Source: Sindora glabra
Taxonomy: Eukaryota; Streptophyta; Magnoliopsida; Fabales; Fabaceae
Reading direction: 5' to 3'
NCBI GenBank assembly: GCA_020226215.1
Contig: CM035230.1
Location: 7,153,501 to 7,217,500 of the forward strand
DNA: 64,000 nt
Under the pieces are notes generated by a model that worked only from the letters and a program-made list of their open reading frames with translations, had not been told where the DNA came from and ran no database searches. The position numbers and the translations under genes were made by a program. Positions 24,757 to 36,489 of this stretch are shown in pieces (the stretch's first letter is position 1; each line of letters starts with the position of its first letter).

Positions 24757-27700
24757 ATTTTATTGACCAAACAAAAGTTATTAATGTCATTGTTAAATGG
24801 AGTTAAGTGTAGCACCTATTTTAGTTTTAAGGGAAGGTAGTGTAGGGAAGGGAGGTCCATGTAATTTTGGTAAACTTTAAGAAAAGGCAATGTAATTTAC
24901 TTGTATTTTAATTAATAAAAGTTTTTTTAAAAAAGCAAGCATTTTCAAAACAAAATTTTCTAAAAAAGCAAGAAAAATATTTGTTTTACAAATAAAAGCT
25001 ATTTTTTTAGATAAATAGTGAAAATACAATAGCTTAGATCTACTAGGATTTCAATTCAATAACCACCTAACTTACAAGACTTTCACAATCTCTACTAAGA
25101 TTTCAATTTAGTAAACACCTAGCTTACAAGTTCTTCACAAGAAAGAATCAACTCTTTCTTTCAATTTCTAGCCAAGATTTCTCACTACAAACATAAAGGC
25201 TTAAACTTTTGAGAGAACATAACTTAATAACACACGAGTGTGGATAATACAAAGCTTGGCACAAAGACAACAAAAAAATGCAAGTAACAAAGTTAAACTC
25301 TTTTGATATCTTTTAAGTGTTCAATAGTGAAGCTTTGATCTTTTTTTATAATGGTGGTAGCTATTGAATGAGAGACCCACTACTATCTTGGAAGAATAAG
25401 TTGATGTGACTTAGCATTTCAAGTTTTAGCTCCAACTAGCTTGTTTGAATAAAACTTTAAAGTCTAGCATAGAAAAATAGCTTGTTACTTCTTTAGCCTA
25501 GGTAATATAGGAGCCTATTGGAGACTATTCCAAATTCATTCCATGTTTCAAAAAGATGAAAGCATCTAAGGAATATAATAGTATTCCAAAAAGTAAAATA
25601 AAAAGATGTTATACTATTGTTGAATCACCTTTTGCTTTTGTGTTTCTTAAGGTTTGTTTTGCCAGTGAGAAAATCTTAAACAATTTCAACCTTAAACTTT
25701 GCTAACTAAAAGTGAGTTTTGCCTTTTACACAAATGTATGTTTATGTTGCAAGCTTTAAAACTTCTAAAGGAAGTTATCATTAAAATTATTAATAGAGTA
25801 TTCATTTAATAATAAAGGGTAATAAACTAAAATACTTAGGTTTCTTACTATAAATGGATTAAATTGTTTTGGGCCCAAGATTATAGATAAATTCATTTTC
25901 AACTTCTACTTTTGGTTCCATATAGAGAAGTGATGATGAAATGGAAGATAAATAAAGAAAGAAAGGACTTATACTAGCAACAATAATAAAAAGGTTTAAG
26001 GAAAAATGTAAACAGATTCAATAAATAAGAGAGTTGAATTGGCTGCACATTTCATGAAAAAAATAATATGAATGGATAGATGAAAAAAAAAACTTCAAAC
26101 CTATTGTAACATAATTAGTAGGTTAAATTACTCTATTGATCTTTATAGTTTTACTTAATTGCTAAATATATCCTTATAGTTTAAATGTTTTGAATTGAAT
26201 CCTTATACCTTTTTTAATTTCTAACAAGATACTTACCATTAATTTTTTTGTTAGATTTTTAGTAATCAACACATATGGATAATGCTTTTTTGATATGGTT
26301 TAATGATTGTTTATATGGGTTTCAATAGCATTTTTTTATTTGTATTTAAATGATAAATAACTTATAAAAAATTAGAACATATTATGATATAATTTTGTTT
26401 TTAAAGGAAAATGATACACTCTATTAATCACTAATAAATTGTTGTCCAGGTGGGTGAATTATTAATAAAATCCAAAAATAAAATGATAATAATTATCTAA
26501 TTATAAATGGAAAACAAGTGTAAGAATTGAACTCAAAACTTTTAAACTCTAGTGATCTAACTAAAAATTAAATGAATTAGAAAAATCTTCACAACATAAA
26601 ATATAAACTTACTCTTTTATATAATATAAGTTTCATACAAATATTTAATCCAATAAATTTTCACAACATAAAATATAAATTAAAAAAACTACTAAAAATT
26701 TTACAAAAATAATTTACAATAATGTTGATTTAGGAAGGATCTATATTTAGATTTAAAATTGAAACTTTTATGTAAACATTAAGCATTACAATTATTAACC
26801 TCTAAAATAGAGCAAATTTCAACTATTTAATCTTTTTTTAATGTTCAACATATCCAAATTTAACTATATAAATCAAATGCATAAGTAACAATGTTAACCA
26901 ATTAATTATGCAATCAATTAATAATATCATTACAAGAAAAGCACTATAAATTTACTATTTAGTAATTATTAAGTTGTTTGCAGTAACCAAGAAAAATAAA
27001 TCATTATCATTATTCATTCAAAAATTATAAACATGGTATTTTTTGCATTAATATTACTTTTTTAGGCCATAAATGTTATTCTATATAATTGTAATTATTT
27101 ATTTATTTTTAAAATTCATTATTTATATTTATCTATAGTCTGAATATTTAATTTATTTAATTTTTCAAAGTTTGGTTTTTCTTACATTAACTTGGATTCA
27201 AAACCTTTCTATTTAAAACCTATTTTAAAAATAAAAAAAAAGAAACTCGTGGTTTACTTCTCTTTATAAAACTTATCATTGCCACACTATCACTATGAAG
27301 CAGCTTCAAATGTTTTTGCAAGCCACTCTTTCACTTTCTCTAATATTCTAACCACACTCTCATCCAACAAGGACTTTAATTTTGGGAGAGCAGATGTGTC
27401 TCGTATCAAGGAAGGGAAAAAGTGTTTTACGAAAACATTCAAAGCCATTGGCAAACCTATTCTAGATTTTGAATAAATTCCTCAAAATGTTGCTAATTTT
27501 CATAATTTGATGATAGTTTCCAAAGCTAAAAACAAAAATGCACATCTTATTACTTGTGATTTTCACTAAAAAGTTGCAAAATTGTGATCTTAAGATAATT
27601 TTTTTTATTTTAGTGTTCAACATTTGTCTCTAATTTGTGCAACAACATTCATTTTTTATAAGTTTGCAATTGATGATTTTTAGTTTTTATTTGTTTATCT

Positions 27701-28700
27701 ATGCCCAAAAAAAGTTATTTTAGTTGATGAGTTTTTGCTAAAATGGTAGGGTTATATATTTAAGCTCTGTTTTAAATTCTATTGTTTTTGCTAGTAGAAT
27801 TAGAAAGATATTAAAGAGTATGGAATTGGCCTAAGATAGTTTCCTTTCAAATGTGGTTGGATGAACACAAGTTCTTGTTAATGTGGCTAATTTGTTAAAT
27901 ATAAAGGACATTGAACTAAGTTGGTGAGTTTATTGTTCTTTTTAATTTATGAATTTCAATTTTGAATTTTGTTGTCTATATTAGTAGTTAATCCATGCAA
28001 ATGTATTTAACTATCTTATAGCAATGGATAATATTTCATCAAGGAAGATTAAAGCAAAGGAGAAAAGAGCTAAAGCACAGAAAGTGCCTAAGATTCTTCT
28101 ATATTGCACTAGAAAGGCATGTTTTCAAATGAAATTATGCCTTTAATACTTAGCAACCAACATTCTTATAGGGATATATGGACATAGAGACCAAATTAGC
28201 TGTGAGGAGGAAATGATTTCTTTTCTTTATCTATTTTTTTATAGAACTATATTTTTCAAAACATTTGCCCAATTAGAAGATGAGGCACTTCCATCTGAGT
28301 TTGAAATGGAAAATTGAAAGACAAATCTACATGTAATGGTTACAAAAAGAGGGCAATATGTGTATAAGTAAACAAATCCTTTCATTAAAACTTTTTTTAA
28401 TCAAGTTAAGATAAAGTCTTTAGAGTAAAAAGGAAATATTTGCATTTATTTATTTGCTTGATGGAAAATCTAATGTTTGTAAATTTTCTTCATAGGATTT
28501 GTAATTGAACTCAATTTCATTGGTTTAGTTTACCAAAAAAAGGTTGTAGGCTAATTTTTAGAATGAAATTCTACCCCTATAGTATTGATTAATGACATAT
28601 GCAACCCACCAATTTAAAGGCGTACTAGATTATGGTATGTTAGAAATAAATTTGTTGTGTTTGAAACTATTAAGAAACCACACTAAACCTTAGTTTACGA
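24757..28700. other. Unassigned repeat-like sequence with possible gene relics
   Basis: No intact gene. Open frames at 27279-27476 and 28021-28130 have codon use that looks more coding than the surroundings (SRIKEGKKCFTKTFKAIGK; SSRKIKAKEKRAKAQKVPK) but match nothing I recognise and end in stops. The stretch from about 26115, beginning GGTTAAATTACTCTATTGATC, resembles the ends of common plant non-autonomous repeats. The rest is AT-rich. Confidence 0.3.
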
Positions 28701-29472
28701 TTTGATCCTAGGGGTAAACTCAAAGAGCAAAACTAAAAAGATTAAAGATGAGATTCAAGAGCTTTATATGCAAAAAAAGGAGAGCTTGGTCAAATGTATT
28801 GGAAGTGTGCCATATCACCATCGCCTTCACGCCATGCTGCCACCACATTATCACCTTAATCTGTATTGGTGCCATTTTAGCTATGTTTGGGCTTGTTTGC
28901 ATTTTGTTATGTTTTAAATCATATTCAGGCCTTTTATATGATAGTGTTTGGCCCATTAGTTTACCATTTTTCCTTAGTTTATTTACTGTTGTACTTTAGT
29001 ACACTTATGATGCCCTTTCACTAGGTTTCAATTAAAGTTTAGTTTTAAGCCTATTTGAGTCAATTTAAGCCTAATTAGTTTATGTCATCTTTTGAGTTAT
29101 ATGAGAAAGTTGGTTCTTTATGCCAAATTTGACAATTCAGATTTTAAATATTTTGGATAAAGTGACTGATGTCTTCTTGTGAGAGTATGATTCTCTTTTT
29201 AATTCTTGAATGAACTTGAAGACTTACCAAGGAGATTCAATCTTTATGGTATCTAACATCACTTATCAAAGGATTCATCTTTTGTAATGTAATTTTCATC
29301 ACTACTCATTCCCTTTCTTTTCTATCTAAAGTGTGGCATGAATATCCTATTTTCATTTTATTTTCTAAATTTTAGTATGTTCTTTAACATTTTTAGATTG
29401 TTCATGAGTTTTCTAAGGCAAGTTCTTAGTAGGTTTGTATCATTTAGTATTAATGTTATTAAATTATCATCA
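28701..29472 (+). repeat. LTR (plus) of a Ty3/gypsy family
   Basis: It starts TTTGATCCTAGGGG and ends TATCATCA just before a primer-binding-like site. It aligns over its whole 772-bp length with the reverse complement of 42704-43476 (773 bp). The shared blocks include the start, 'cacttatcaaaggattcatcttttg' in the middle, and the end. The open frames on both strands inside it are by-products. Confidence 0.7.
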
Positions 29473-29473
29473 A

Positions 29474-29491
29474 TTGTTATTCAGAGCAAGG
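29474..29491 (+). other. Primer-binding site, iMet-tRNA-like
   Basis: TTGTTATTCAGAGCAAGG resembles the TGGTATCAGAGC site used with initiator Met tRNA, with one extra T. The same sequence, TTGATATTCAGAGCAAGG, follows the minus-strand copy at 42702-42685. This fixes the LTR end and orientation. Confidence 0.55.
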
Positions 29492-30212
29492 TTCCTAACT
29501 TTAAGTGTTGTTTTCTTTAATTTCATTTCTATTTTTGCATTTTCACAATTTCTTTCAATTCCATTCTACTATGTTGTTTATGTTTTACTTCAATTTGTAA
29601 TTACTGTCTTTATCAAAAATTCATATCTTAATTTCATTTATTACTGTCTGTGTTATCTTTGTTTTAATTTCTTTTACCACTTGTCAAATTGTGTCTAATT
29701 TTGCAGTTAAAGTTTGCAAAGTAGTGTTTTGTAATTGTGGGTTCTATCTTTATTAGTGCATTTTAGTCCACTTTTATATTACTCTTCAAAATTTGTTTGC
29801 TTTGAGTTAGTGTGATATTGTTGGGGTCTAATTTGCATCTTGAATTCTATGTTCTATTTTAAGGCATTATCCAATTAATTTGCATTTGCATTTCTTTATT
29901 TCATTATATTAGTTTTTTTCTTTTATTTAAATTCAACTATTTATAATTTGTATATAGGTTTCAAAAAAATTTTGTATTGTTGCATCTTTTTTTATTGATT
30001 CTATTTTAGGCAATTGTGCTAGATTAGTAGTGTGAAATTTTAAGCATGAATTGAGTTCTTAAAAAGGTGAAGTATTGAATTTCAAAATGAATACAAAAGA
30101 AAAACAAGAAAAGAGTAAGAGAAAAACAAAATGAAAAGAAAAAGGAAACATCTAGAAAAAAACAAAAGAAAAGTAAAAGCAAATATAAAAAAAAGAAATC
30201 AAAGTAAAAATA
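29492..30212 (+). other. Gypsy leader region after the PBS
   Basis: It matches the reverse complement of about 41950-42680. It contains a pyrimidine-rich first half and an A/G-rich second half (about 30065-30210). No gag is present before the next LTR fragment, so the body of this plus copy is lost. Confidence 0.55.
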
Positions 30213-30543
30213 ATTAAATTTTAAACATTTAAATGGAGTGGTTGATGTCTTTAGTGTGATTCTCTCTTTAGTTCTCAAGTGAACTTTCAAACTTATCAAA
30301 GGAATTTAACCTTTGTGGTGTCCACCATCACTTATCAAAGGATTTATCTTTTATGGCACGACTTTTATCATTTATAACTCCCTTTCTTCTTTATTTGAGG
30401 TGTAACATAAATATCATTCTATTGTTATTTTATATCTAAATTTTGGTATGTTCCTTAGCATTTTTGAATTGTTCATTTATTCTTTAAGATAGTTTCTTAT
30501 TAGGTTTGTATCATTTGGTATCAATTTTTTATAATTCTTATCT
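30213..30543 (+). repeat. 3' part of a second plus-strand LTR
   Basis: It repeats the last ~330 bp of the LTR at 28701-29472, including 'cacttatcaaaggatttatc' at about 30331 and TTAGGTTTGTATCATTTGG at about 30500. The first half is missing. The next bases belong to a minus-strand pol fragment. Confidence 0.6.
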
Positions 30544-30549
30544 TTTCTC

Positions 30550-32060
30550 TTCAAAAGATTCGTCCTCAATGTATAAGACCTATATTAAAATGAAAAAGAT
30601 TAAAAACATTGAGAATAGTAGTCATATTATGCTCACTAAGAAGATTTAACTTGTAAGCATTTTCATTGACTTCCTTAAGCATTTGGAGTTACCACTTTGA
30701 ATGTAAATAGCACTTGAGCTAAAAAAGCACTTCGAATGCACATGGCTTTTAAAATGCAAATAATTCCTAGGATGGTCCCTTTCCTATTAGATATAACTTA
30801 ATCTCCTTTAAGACCTTTCTTTTCTTATATGTAACCAAATCCAAATACTAGGGTCAAATGCAAATTAAGAATTAACAATTTCATGAAGACACAAATGTTT
30901 ACTAATAATAACAAATTTATCAAAGAAAGCACATAAAACATGTATTTTTATAAATTTTCCACCAAAGTTAGACAAAATATGAAAACTCTTAACTTCACTA
31001 GCAAATTTAAGTAGAGGTCATTTCTTAATTGCCATCACTTTTTCTTCATCCACCCTTATTGCTTCACCATACATAATATATCCTAAAAATATAATTTTTT
31101 CCATGCAAAAATAGCATTATTCAAATTTATCATGCAACCTTTCATTTCTTAAAATTTGCAAAACAAATTTTAAAGACTTAACATACTCATCTATATCTTC
31201 GCCATTCACAAGAATATCATCAAGATATGGCAAAAAAACATTTGCAATTCTTTAAAATCTTAAGCAACAATAAAATCCATCTTTTAAGCTTATAAAAGCA
31301 AAATAAACAAACAATAAAAAATTTATCAATGTAAACATACAAAATATGATTCATTAAATTTATGGAAGTACTTCGGGCATTAGACAAGTCAAGTATCAAA
31401 ACTAACCATTCAGATAATTTATACTTTGTTTTGAAAGTATTTTTCCAAATATTCCTATTCCTTTTCCTTATGCAAAGTAGATGATATTTACCTTTCAAAT
31501 CAATTTTAGAATACATACATAGATTATGTAATTCACCAAGTATATTTTCTAAAATCTCTTTAATACTAAAATGTTTTATCAAATCATCTTTTTCCATTAG
31601 AGAACTTTTAGAAAAACACAAGCACTAGGCAAATTATTAAGTAAATCCTTTAAAGTTTTTCTGATACCAAAATATTGTATCAATCCATTATCATAAGTTT
31701 CCCTAACAAGGAAGTCACTTAGAAAACTTTTACACACACAATTTAATTTCCTTAAACAAAATTTTATCATGCCTAAAAATATTTTCAAAGGCCATTTTCT
31801 CATAAATATCAATATTTGAAACATAATCAACATGTAAAAAAATAACTAAGTCATGCAAAAAAGTTGTAAAATCATAGTCATCCATATACAAATCCTTAAT
31901 GTTTTCAAAACCAAACAAATCCTTAATGTTCTTTCCTTTTTAAAAGTGGTAATCCTTGTGAAAATTCTTTTGAAGGCACATCTTGAAAATTTTGTAAAAC
32001 AAAATCAAAAACACTTAGCAATATAAATTTAACTTCCTTGAACAAGATAATTAGCTAAGA
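30550..32060 (-). pseudogene. Ty3/gypsy pol fragment with domains out of order
   Basis: Read on the minus strand from 31918: a connector and integrase zinc-region segment (NIKDLYMDDYDF, FENIFRHDKILFKEIKLCV, and ETYDNGLIQYFGIRKTLKDL to 31597); then a second, weaker copy (LIKHFSIKEILENILGEL). Reverse transcriptase follows directly (YSKIDLKGKYHLLC, FKTKYKLSEWLVLILDLSNA, LDDILVNGEDIDEYVKSL, FLGYIMYGEAIRVDEEKV to about 31050). The end of integrase comes next (FDPSIWIWLHIRKER near 30830; NENAYKLNLLSEHN near 30690). Normal gypsy order is RT, RNase H, integrase. RNase H and the integrase core are missing. Many stops. Confidence 0.7.
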
Positions 32061-32450
32061 AACATATGAAGCACTCCTCAAATCACTTATTTTCACCATC
32101 ACACTTAATTTTTCTATTCTTTATGTTAGCTCTTCTCTCAACTCTATTTTTTTCTTTCTTTTCCTTCATAATCACTCTCTTTTTCTCTCAACTTAATTTT
32201 TGTCTTTTCACCTTCACTAATTTTCTTTTTTTTTTCTTTTCTATTCTTCTTTTCCATTTTTGTTATTTTCTTTTTGCTTTTCTTCCTTTCTTATCTTATC
32301 TTCCTTTCTTTTAGTTTTTGATACTATAATAAATTAACACTTCTGCCCAGTAAAAAACATGGCACAAGATCAAAATTTTCATAGTTATACTATTTAGTCA
32401 TAAAATACTGGTTGACTAGTCATGTGGCACAAGTAAATGTGGTAAGGAAA
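32061..32450. other. Pyrimidine-rich sequence flanking the CACTA element
   Basis: CT-rich on the plus strand (A/G-rich on minus). The open frame 32066-32314 is a composition artefact (F, L, S runs). It probably belongs to the minus-strand gypsy element. Confidence 0.4.
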
Positions 32451-33794
32451 TTACTACAAAAAAAAAGTTTTTTGTCATAAATGATTTTTTTGCGACAAAT
32501 TCACTTATAGCTAATATATTTTTCTAGCTACGAGTACTAACATGGCAAGAATAATACATTTGTGGCTAGTAACTCATATTACTATAAGCAAAATCGTGGT
32601 AAAAAATAAAATAAAATAAATATAAAACTAATTTAACTAATTAAAATAATTTTTATATATTCAAATCGAATTCGTTATTTAATCAATTCAATCAGGTGTT
32701 ATCCTATCATTTTGTTTACATATCTATTGAAATTCGTTAATATTTTTGACATATATTAAACTAGTGTAAATTACTGAAACTCTATCTATCTAGAAATTGT
32801 AAAATGCATTCATAGGAAATCAAACCTAAATCTCAAAGTTAAGGAATGTCAAGCCTTATCATTATATTAGTTTACTTCTGTAGTATTATAATGTAATATA
32901 TTTTATATAAAATTTTAATTAATCAATTGACTTCAAAAACAATACTACACTTAAGTGATACTAATTATATAGTAATAAAATATTATATAAATATATATAA
33001 AAAATACATTAATATTAAAATGCTTTATGATTTTATTTTAAAAAATTTTTATAGACTAAATTCCCATTTATTTCACTAGTAATTTTACTTGTATCAAATT
33101 TGTTCTTTATAAATATCTTATATCAATTTTATTTCTCATAAATAATTAATTAGTTAATTTTATATTTTTAATAATATTTTTCATTAATTGTTATTAATTG
33201 AATTATTACAAGATAAAAATAAAACTTTTATATCTTTCAAGCAATTTTTTATTATTTTTTAAAAATTTCTTCAATAAAGGTTGAATTATATGAAATAAAT
33301 ATCCATACAAGTTATAATTTTGAAATATTATAAATATTTAAATTTTAATTATAAATTAAAATTTAAATTGTTACAAATTAATTACTATTAATTTTTAATT
33401 TATAATGCATATTTTTATTATTCATAAATATAAGTTAAATTATTCAATCATTTACAATTTTTTAATATTAATTTAATTTCTTATATATTATTTATATTTA
33501 ATTTTTATCCTTCCATTTATCAATTTAATAATCCATCAATAAAATTATAAATAAATGAAAAAAATTAATTAAATTATTATTTTGAAAGGAAGAAATTAAT
33601 ACAAAATATCTATGAGGAATGAAATTAATATAATTAGAATTAATAAGGGGTCAAAATAAAAATTTAGACTATTTTATATATATTACTCATTTAAATATAA
33701 TTTACTTAAAATTTATTAATATAATAATTTAATTATTATTAAATCATATATAATTTTATATAATTATTATTTTCCATTTTTTAATGAAAGTTTC

Positions 33795-34034
33795 ATTAGT
33801 ATTACAATAATAATAATGCAAACAAATAAAAACAAAACCTTACTCACTAAATGATGTCAGTTACATGAATTATACTGCACCATTGGACTCCATTCAAGAC
33901 AAAAAATTTTGGAATATTATTCATAAAAAGATTCTTTTTTGTAATTTTCTCTAATATCCTTTTTGGTCTCTCTTTACACTTTCACAAGGTTAAAGACCAT
34001 GTGTTCAACTCTTCTCATTACTACCTCTAGTAGC
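33795..34034 (-). pseudogene. 3' end of LINE (ORF2 C-terminus and tail)
   Basis: The minus strand reads MRRVEHMVFN, then the usual RGRPKK region reduced to RETKKD, then LEWSPMVQYNSCN near the end. This is the C-terminal signature of plant L1-type ORF2 proteins. It is followed by a (TTA)n-like tail (plus strand ACAATAATAATAATG at about 33803). It belongs with the LINE part at 36490-39080. Confidence 0.6.
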
Positions 34035-36489
34035 CTTCTTTGTACACGTGCCATGAATTGTGCCATGAATTATGCCATGAAAATTTAAAAATCATAGTAA
34101 TTTTATCTTTTGCCATAGGAATAAAAAAAATCATATAAATGTACAAAAAACTGAAAAGTTTATGCCACCAAAAAATTTTACCCAAAGCAAAATATCACTT
34201 GTATCATAAACTAAGCTACAAGAACATAATTTTCGTGGTAAAGTATTATTTATGCTACAAATAATCTTTACCCATAGCAAAATATCACTTGTGCTACAAA
34301 ACTAAGCTATGAAAATATATTTTTTGTGATAAGGTATTATTTGTACTATGAAAAAATTTTACTCATGGTAAAAATACCATAAATTAAAATTATAAGAACA
34401 CATTTATTGTGGTAAAATATCACTTATATTATAAATTAAGTTATAAGTATATATTTCTTATGACAAAGTATCATTTATTTTATCATATAAGTTATAAAAA
34501 TTTATCTATAGCAAAGTATTACTTATGCTATGAATTAATTCTATGAATAAAAGCATAGTTAAATATATTATTTTTGGTAACTATACATATAAAAAAGATT
34601 ATTTATAATAAGTACAACATGTTACAATATGGTAGATAATAAAATAATATAAATATTTATATATTATAGGTGTTTAGTAAATAACTAATTCATTACTTGA
34701 GTTAGAGATCTTTAACTAATTGATTAAATCAAATAATCCTTTCAAAAATTTAGTAAATAGCTTATTTGATCAACTGATTAACCTCAATCAATCAAAATAA
34801 AAAAGTTATAGAAAATAACATTTTTAATTAGCTAATTTATAAAATATATATAAAAAGATAGAACTACCTATAAATTATATAGTTATGTATTTTTATTATA
34901 TTTTTTAAAATAATAGATATAGAAGTTGAATCTCAAATCTTAAGATATATAAGAAAGAGTTTAATTATTAAGCTTCTAAGTACTTTATAATATCTATTAG
35001 AAAGTAACATTTTTTTATAAATAATAAATAACCATTTAACTTTTCATTAATTAAATTTATATAACAAAATCAATATACATCAAAAAAATAAATATTATAA
35101 TATATTAAAGATTGTATTATATAATTATTCAATGAATTTAAATTCTTTTACACTAAAATTAAAAATTAGTAGGATTAACATATACATATATGAAATACAT
35201 ACATATATAACAAACTTTTCAATTCATTATTTAATCCAATTATTTAAAAAATTTATTATATATAATATGTACATGTATAATTTAATAATAATTAAATTAT
35301 TATATTAAAAAATTTTAAGTAAATTATATTTAAGAGAGTGATATATATAAAATAGTTTAAATTTTTATTTTTATCCTATATTAATTTCATTTCTTACTGA
35401 TATTTTGTATTAATTTCTTTCCTTCTAAATAGTAATTTAATTAATTTAGTCTATTCATTTATAATTTTATTAATAGGTTAATGACTTAATAAATGAAAGG
35501 ATAAAAATTAAATATAAATAATATATGAGAGATAAAATTAATATAAAAAATTTATGAATATTCAAATTATTTAACTTATATTTATGAAAGATAAAAACAT
35601 GTATCATAAATAAAAAAATTAAAAGTAAATAATTTGTAATAATTTAAATTTTAATTTATAATTAAAATTTAAATATACATAATAATTCAAAGTTATGATT
35701 TATATGGATATTTATTTCATATAATTCAACCTTTATTGAAGGAATTTTAGAAAATAATAAAATATTACTTGAAAGATGTAAAAATTTTACTTTTATTTTA
35801 TAATAACTTAATTAATTATAATTAATAAAAAATATTAATAATAAGATAAAATTAACTAATTAATTATTTATGAGAGATAAAATTAATATAATATATTTGT
35901 AAAAGATAAATTTGACACAAGTAAAATTAATAATGAAACAAATGAGAATTTAATTTATAAAAAATAATTTTCAAAATAAAATCATAAAATATTTTAATAT
36001 TAGTGTATTTTTATTATATGTATTTATGTAATATTTTATTATTATATAATTAGTATCACATGATTGTAGTGTTATTTTTTAAGTCAATTGATTAATTAAA
36101 ACTTTATAGAAAATATATTATATTGTAATACTGAAGAAGCAAATTAGCGAGATGGTAAGGCTTGACATTCCTCAACTTGGAGATTTAGGTTTGATTCCTT
36201 GTGAATGCAATTTATAATTTCTAAACAGATCAAATTTTAATGGCTTATCCTAGGTTGATGTGAGTAAAAAATATTAATAGGTTTTAACAAATGTGTAAAT
36301 AAAATAATAGGATAGCACCTAATTAAATTAGCTAAATAATTGATTCAATTTAAATATATAAAAATTATTTTAGTTAATTATATTAGTTTTTATAATAATT
36401 CTATTTTATTTTTTGCCATGATTTTATTTGTGGCAATATGAGTTACTAGCTACGAATATACTTTTTTTGCCACACTCGTACTTATGACT
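34035..36489 (+). mobile_element. Inner CACTA-like copy inserted in the LINE
   Basis: About 2.45 kb. The left part (34035-35250) is the inverse of 39340-40570, including the ATTTAAAAATCATAGTAATTTT block and the subterminal array of 'caaaatatcacttg' and 'gtggtaaagtatta' motifs. The right part (35265-36489) is the inverse of about 32520-33770. It thus duplicates the outer element in opposite orientation. Its right end lacks the last ~70 bp relative to the outer copy, and its left terminal CACTATAAC is also missing. No transposase frame. Confidence 0.6.

Noticed and set aside
32451..36489. A single giant foldback element (arms 32520-33770 and 35265-36489)
   Set aside because: The loop contains another block whose inverse lies outside at 39340-40588, and LINE parts flank it; nested insertions explain everything.
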